This document shows positions 58,422-64,000 of a DNA stretch of 64,000 nucleotides, piece after piece. Location: positions 161,892 through 225,891 of the forward strand of contig KB722758.1 of assembly GCA_000349905.1 (NCBI GenBank), in the 5' to 3' direction. The first letter of the stretch is position 1; each line of letters begins with the position of its first letter. The stretch is from Volvariella volvacea V23 (Eukaryota > Basidiomycota > Agaricomycetes > Agaricales > Pluteaceae). The notes below the pieces were generated by a model. That model made no database searches. It was not told the DNA's origin and saw nothing but the letters and a program-made list of their open reading frames with translations. Both the position numbers and the translations under genes were made by a program.

Positions 58422-58860
58422 TTCTGCGAAACGCTCGTCATTGCTTGCTGCAAATTACTTATTAATCATGTAATTCATGGATTTAGTGTACAAAAACTCA
58501 CAGGAAGCTTTGAGACGGTCGGAAATAAAGCCCTTTTGACTCTCGCTAGGTGAACAGATTACCACGAGTGGGTTGCCACCTAGGTCCGACAGCCTATGGC
58601 TTGGTCTTACCTCTGTAGTTCATGATCAATGTATGAATGAGGAAAATGTAATGCCTGATCTCACCTGGTGGAAAGTATACCCATTCGGGGGAACCTGCCC
58701 TGAACTGCCTTTGAATTCAACAAGGCCAAACAGGCAAATTGAAGCGATTGAGGATTGCTGGACTGACCATCATCGACACTGTTGAAGCATTAATTTGCTT
58801 CGTCGGCGGCACCCTTTGTCCTGTTTGTCTAGCTCCCCGGTCGACGGTATCCCTCGCAGC

Positions 58861-61426
58861 ATGGCCTCCCAGTTCTCCCAGCAGTACGCATGTCAGTAAG
58901 CTCTTCGCTGTCCAGCCATCCGCCACAACGTCACTCGACACGCGCTGGACACCCTGGAAGATGGCACAGACAGCAGCTGCTGGTGTCTCCATGGCTGCGG
59001 CGCGCGCATATCTCTACTTATCCCCCTAACGTATTTGTGGGCCTTCATGCTGATATCCCATCCACTTGCAGTTCGTGCGCAAAAATCGCTTGGCTTGGTC
59101 GGCGGTACACCCTCCTACGTGCCTATCGCTGGCTTCGAGAACCCTGATGTTCCCGCCCGAACGTATCAATACAGCGCCGATGGACGCCTGTATGCCTATG
59201 CCCTGCCATCCGCGTGAGTTTCTGTCCTTCATTCCGATCTTTCGGGCCTCGTTGCCTTCGCATGTCCCAATGATGGATTATCACTCCCCGATGTTATCAC
59301 GACATTATCGCGATTTCATCTCTTCTCGGCCACCATTCCGTGCCTCGTTGATGCTATCTAGTCCCTAACTAAACCCTTTCCTATTGCACAGCGTACGCAT
59401 ATTCCAAGCCGAGGGCGCGCAACTTCTTCAAGAGCTCCCACTTCGTAACGTTGTGGAACTGAACTTTTCACCACGTGGTACTTATCTATCCACATGGGAG
59501 CGACCAGGTGCGTTCATTCGCGTGTACACCCCACCCTCTAACGATCGGACAGTGAAACTGGATGATGGCTCTCAACACAAGAATTTGCGAGTATTCTCCG
59601 TCTCGACGGGAGAGGAGCTGATATCGTTCACTCAAAAATCTCAAGACTCCTGGGATCTGCAATACACCATCTCGGAACAGAATGCCATTCGCCTTGTGGG
59701 AGGCGAAATCCAAGTGTATCGCCCAGCCGATTGGGGAGCAGGAATCGTAGACAAACTAAAGGTAGAGGGTGCAACGAGCGTCTGCCTGAGTCCCGGCTTG
59801 ACGCCGTCTGTTGCCGTCTTTGTCGCAGAAAAGAAGGTATGTCTTGCTTATCCTAGTTGCGATGCGCACGGTGACCGTTGGAAAAGGGTGCCCCCGCCAG
59901 CATCAAAATCTTCAATCTTGGATACCTCCATACTGGACCAACCTGTCAAAAGAACTTTTATAAAGCCGATCGATCGACGATCAAATGGAATACCCTAGGG
60001 ACTCACCTTCTGCTTTTGACGCAAACTGAGGTCGACAACTCCAATAAAAACTATTATGGCGAGACTGGCCTATACCTTCTCACTGCGGGCGGCACGTTCG
60101 ATTGCAGAGTCACTTTGGATAAGGAGGGTCCGATTCACGATTTTGCATGGAATCCAAACTCGAACGAGTTTGGTGTCGTATATGGCTGTAAGTCCACGTT
60201 TGATTAGTTACTTATTGCTTGCTTATCACCGACCCGAATAGTTATGCCCGCCAAAGCCATGATCTTTGACCAACGCGTCAAGACTCTACACGACTTTGGA
60301 GCAGCTCCTCATAACTTCATCTGCTTCAACCCCCAAGGCCGACTCGTCGCTCTCGCCGGCTTTGGCAACCTCGCCGGCAAAATCGACATGTTCGACAGAA
60401 AAACCCTCACCAAGATCTGCAGCATCGAAGCGCCCAACACGTCCCACTGCGAGTGGTCCCCCGATGGCCGGTTCCTCCTCACTGCAACGCTCTCGCCCCG
60501 CCTCCGTGTGGACAACGGGATCAAGGTCTGGCACTGCTCCGGCCCGCTCGTGCACATCCAGAACATCGACGAGCTCTACCAGGCGTCGTGGCGGCCGACG
60601 CCTGTGGACCACGTCCCGCAGTTTGGGCAGACGATTCCGCCCGCGCCGCCGCCCAGTGAGAGCGTGAGGGAGTACGAGGCGACGAAGAAGCCGGCGCCGG
60701 CGAAACCTGCGGGTGCGTACCGCCCGCCGGGCGCGAGGGGGCTCGCGACGCCCGCTATTTTTAAGCGGGAGGATGAGGGCGGGATGCCGACGAATGGGAC
60801 GGCGACGCCGCCGAGGAACTATGGGAATCGGGTTCCGGGTGCGCCGAATGGTGGTGCTGGGTACGGGCACGGGCATGGACATGGGCATGGGCATGGGGGG
60901 CGCCGACATGTTCCTGGTGCACCGACGAGTCCGCCGCCGGCTGAGGGGGATAAGAAGGGCGCGAGGAAGAGGAAGGGGAAGAAGGATGGAGAGGGTGAGA
61001 AGGATGATACGGGGGCAACGGCTGCTGCTACGACAACGACGACAACGAATGCGGGTGCGAGCACGAGAACACCTAGAGGCTCGCCACCACCTGCGAATGG
61101 AAGGGCCAGGAAGGGGAAGGACGAGGCCGAGACGCCGGCGATATCGAAGCCTGCTACTCCACAGCCGCCCGCTACGCCCGTGGCCGATGGCGGACTGGAC
61201 GCCGTCGCGAAGAAGGTGCGGAATCTGAACAAGAAGGTGAGATACGGTCCTCGTTTTGTTGGTGGGGAGCGTCGGCTTATGCGGTTGTGTTGATTAGCTC
61301 AAGGCGATTGAGGAGCTCAAGGAGAAGGCGAAGAGGGGGGAGAGGCTGGAGACGACGCAGGTGAAGAAGATTGAGGGGGAGGCGGAGATTAGGAAGGAGC
61401 TTGCTGCGCTGGCTGCTGCTGCTTAG
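58861..61426 (+). CDS. EIF2A: Eukaryotic translation initiation factor 2A (eIF2A)
   Basis: A WD-repeat factor that delivers initiator tRNA to the 40S subunit in non-canonical initiation. ATG 58861 (MASQFSQQYA) is followed by a GTCAGT donor and exon 2 starting at FRAQKSLGLVGG. Propeller blocks follow: SPRGTYLSTWERPG, KNLRVFSVSTGEELISF, WDLQYTISEQNAIR, ASIKIFNLG, KADRSTIKWNTLGTHLLLLT, SNKNYYGETGLYLL, EGPIHDFAWNPNSNEFGVVY, MPAKAMIFD, PHNFICFNPQGRL, ALAGFGNLAGKIDMFD, CEWSPDGRFLLTATLSPR and ELYQASWRPTP. The typical linker is Lys/Pro/Gly-rich with a Gly-His run near 60865-60895, and the end is a helical LKAIEELKEKAKRGERLE segment in the last exon, stop 61424-61426. Order and identity of blocks make the call secure. 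Confidence 0.93.
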
Positions 61427-62303
61427 GCGGGAGAGATTGTGTGGACCTGGTTGCGAGGTTGTTTAGGCGTTGGAGTGGTGGTGGTGGCTGACCGTCGTTG
61501 CTCGCGTGTTCGCATTCTTAGGGCGACTGTCGTTCCTTCTTTTGTTTTAAACCCTTTCACTTTCGCTGGTGTTTGTATGCCCACATTGCTAATCAATGCC
61601 CTTTGCCCCCTGGTTGACTTGAGCTGCGAGTTGGGATTTGGTGTGTGCCAGAACGTGTTGGGTTTGAGGGACGTGCTGGTTTTCTGCCAAAGGGGCTTGT
61701 ATGCGCAGGTATGGACGGTATTGTGTTTGTGTAACCTGTACTCTACGACAACGTCGGTGGCCCGCATGTAAGTTATCTGGAAATACCACGACTGGAGTTT
61801 AAGCACGGCAACTAGGTTTGAAGGTATGCAGCTATATGTAGCGTTGTCCTGATGGTTTCTGCAACGACAGGTGGTGACAGTCTTTGATGGTTCCTTCCAT
61901 CTTGAAGATGCCGCTTATACATGTATTCACGAGTTTTGGCTCATTAGGTAGTCACCCAGCTATTGTACTACTCAACTACCACTTTCCCCCAGGAGTCCTT
62001 CTCCAGTCCGGAGCCGGCATGCCATTCTAGCCTGATATGATCATAATAAGCAACCCCCTTCACTATATGCCTGCAGTGTGCATGAAGAAATGCCTTGATA
62101 TAGTGTAAGAAGACGGATCCAAGTTACCCAGGAAGCAAATTCTTTAGCCTTCAGCTTCATCAGCCAGGTACGTACACCGTTACGAGGATTTTGGCGTCCT
62201 CAGTCTGTCACGGTTCAACGTTCAGCAATCACCGACATATCTCCCCGCGCCGCGGCATCTACAAATAATTGGAAAACAGACGGCATTTACAATCAGCACG
62301 CAC
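61427..62303. other. Intergenic region, no gene recognised
   Basis: eIF2A 3' flank and promoter of the DUF6593 gene. Short frames only. Confidence 0.5.
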
Positions 62304-63019
62304 ATGAGTTCTCAAATCACTCCTGTCCAACCTACATCCTCCGACTGGCCCGGGAAGAGAGTGCTCTACTTTGACCGCGAGAGCTTCACCAATTTCCGCA
62401 TCACAGACAAGTACAACCAAGTGATATACGAGGCCAGGAGTAACTCGACGGGAGATAGGACAAAGGTTTATGAAGGAGAGTATAGGGGCAAGTCAGACGT
62501 TCCGTGTGTGACGATTGAGAGGTCGGAGGTGTTCTCGGATAAAGTCAAGTTTAGAGATCAGAAATCGATCAAGGTTGCGGACTGGTTGACGGGTGGGGAT
62601 GAGATTTCGTGGTTATGAGTTTTGTGAATTGGTCCGCAGTATCATCATTAGTTGTCTGATCCATCTCATAGCCCGATAATGTACCAGGGAAGAAAGTACA
62701 TCTGGAGGGCCACTGGAGCATATTATCTCTTGGTATGTGCTATATCATCTATATGGCGTGATGTACTGACGGACTCGCGTAGCTATTTGCTGATCCGGAT
62801 ACTGAGAACCCGATTGCGCAGTGCCAGTACTCACAAAAAACTAAGGATGAGACTGGACAGATCAGAGTTACGCCTGGATCTCTTACCTTGAGAGAGGAAG
62901 CCCAGCAAATGGTCGAGTTCGTTTTGATCTCACAGTTGTTGGTCTATCAGAAGGTGTATAGAAACAAGATAGCAGCGGAGCGTGGAACAGGATTTGGGTA
63001 TGCCGCCTATGGAGCGTAG
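62304..63019 (+). CDS. DUF6593-type protein
   Basis: Three exons. Exon 1 starts at ATG 62304 and ends at a GTTATG donor (about 62611); exon 2 begins after the CATAG near 62670 and carries KYIWRATGAYYLL; exon 3 follows a GTATGT intron and ends at TAG 63017-63019. The layout fits DUF6593 as I recall it: FDRESFTNFRITD and YNQVIYEARSNS, an IER strand, a DWL block, a YIWR strand, a NPIAQCQY-type strand, then a C-terminal helix (VEFVLISQLLVYQKVYRNK). Widespread small basidiomycete proteins of unknown function, thought to share a tubby-like barrel. No signal peptide. Confidence 0.68.
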
Positions 63020-63312
63020 TAATCTTGCCCTTGTAACTTTTAAGCGTGCTAAACGTGCCCTCGCTGCACACATGTAGATTACCGATGTTGTGCTTACAAG
63101 CGCGAGTCCCAGAGGAGAGTGTAAAGACTTTCCTCTTGTCGAATATACCTATCTACCAGATACTACCCATTGTAGGCGGTCGTAACGTAATTACCAAAAA
63201 GCGGGTGTACTATAGTCCTCGATATAGACACCTCGATTGCTCGACCTTTTTCAGAGGAATGTTTGATTAGAAAAGAAGCTACATATATCCAATCTATCTC
63301 TTGCACTCCACC
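63020..63312. other. Short intergenic region, no gene recognised
   Basis: Convergent 3' ends of the DUF6593 gene and the ABC transporter; nothing else seen. Confidence 0.5.
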
Positions 63313-64000
63313 TTAATTCGATACAGGAACACTTCCTTCGATTCCGGAATTGCCAGCATTGTCAAATGCTTGAGCTTGAATATTATATAACTTTGCATAC
63401 TCGCCCGCCAGAGAAAGGAGTTGCTTGTGTGTCCCAGATTCGACAATTGATCCTTCCTTCATGCAACTAGAAGATTTGACAACGTTAGATAATATACACG
63501 TTCACGAAGAGGAGTTGGTAAAGAAAGAGCAAGACTGACATGATGAGGTCTGCGTGTTTGGTCAGATGTCCGAATCGATGTGTGACGAATATGACTGTCC
63601 TTCCATCCCGTTGCGACCGGAGATTGGTGAATAGCTGTAGTTCACCTTCGGGATCTAGAGCTGAGCTTGGTTCGTCGACGGCGAGGAATGTGATCTTGTC
63701 CGATTGCGTCCTCATGAATGTTCGTGACCTAAATAATACAATTGAAAATTACGCTCAGAACACAGAACGAATACTTACGCCATAATTCTCTGCCTTTCAC
63801 CTCCTACACATCCACAATTGATCAGAATAAAACCACATAATTCACAAAGTGGCTTACCAGATACAGATACCACTTTATCGCAATCCTTCAACTTCGCAGC
63901 CAATGGTCCCTCATCCTGTTCCGAAATATGTATCCCGTAGTGTCCATACATCGGCTCCAAATTGGTCTTGTATCCATCCTCGAATTTCTTCAACAACTCT
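63313..64000 (-). CDS. ABC transporter, C-terminal part of nucleotide-binding domain (cut by right edge)
   Basis: The 5' part lies beyond 64000. On the minus strand the visible exons contain the Q-loop to signature segment (NLEPMYGHYGIHISEQDEGP, LAAKLKDCDKVVSVSGGERQ with SGGERQ split by an intron near 63857), Walker B ITFLAVDEPSSALDPEGE, the D-loop SALD, and the H-loop VIFVTHRFGHLTKHADLIM. The end is CMKEGSIVESGTHKQLLS and a short tail to TAA 63313-63315. The Asp-Glu of Walker B and the switch His are intact, so this half-site looks active. At least three short introns. Subfamily cannot be decided without the membrane domain, though the order is that of ABCB-type half transporters or peptide exporters. 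Confidence 0.8.

Noticed and set aside
1..64000. tRNA, rRNA, CRISPR arrays and intact transposons
   Set aside because: No tRNA B-box with a matching fold, no rRNA block, no spaced direct repeats, and no transposase or reverse transcriptase motif were seen by eye. A covariance-model or repeat-library search would be needed to exclude them fully.

Overview
The window comes from a filamentous basidiomycete, most likely an Agaricomycete. Genes are split by many short (about 45-60 nt) GT-AG introns with CT-rich leaders. Several families typical of that group are present: AA14-type lytic polysaccharide monooxygenases (LPMOs), a DUF6593 protein, a WSC-domain protein, Crinkler(CRN)-type proteins and a large F-box family. 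All functional calls rest on motifs and remembered family patterns; no database search was run.

Layout. 0-5 kb: two F-box genes (the first cut by the left edge) and an inverted broken copy of the end of a CRN-type NTPase gene. 5.6-16.7 kb: a secreted WSC-domain protein and two AA14-like LPMO genes with identical exon architecture, one carrying a roughly 575-residue acidic Cys/His-bearing tail. 18-22.6 kb: an unknown gene, then a divergent pair of nuclear genes for mitochondrial proteins (GTP/GDP carrier GGC1 and ribosomal protein uS7m). 23-27.2 kb: two ATG15-like lipase genes head to head around an inverted repeat. 27.4-30.4 kb: a graveyard of F-box and lipase fragments. 30.4-33.4 kb: an apparently intact six-exon CRN-type P-loop NTPase gene. 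33.4-37.7 kb: three tandem F-box paralogues on the minus strand, each preceded by the same 22-bp element. 40-46.9 kb: a carnitine acyltransferase and the ALG2 mannosyltransferase. 47-54.4 kb: another F-box gene, a Crinkler header-kinase gene broken by a perfect 14-bp tandem duplication, and two more F-box loci. 55-64 kb: an unknown gene, a coiled-coil gene, eIF2A, a DUF6593 gene, and the 3' end of an ABC transporter running off the right edge.

How it fits together. Conserved single-function genes (GGC1, uS7m, ATG15-like, carnitine acyltransferase, ALG2, eIF2A) form stable islands. Between them lie fast-changing islands of F-box and CRN-type genes with tandem copies, inverted copies, frameshifts and fragments. 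This pattern suits lineage-specific families under birth-and-death evolution. The most notable items are the Crinkler header-kinase locus with its disabling duplication, the shared CGG-N6-CCG/TGACTC element upstream of the F-box array, and the LPMO with the giant acidic tail.
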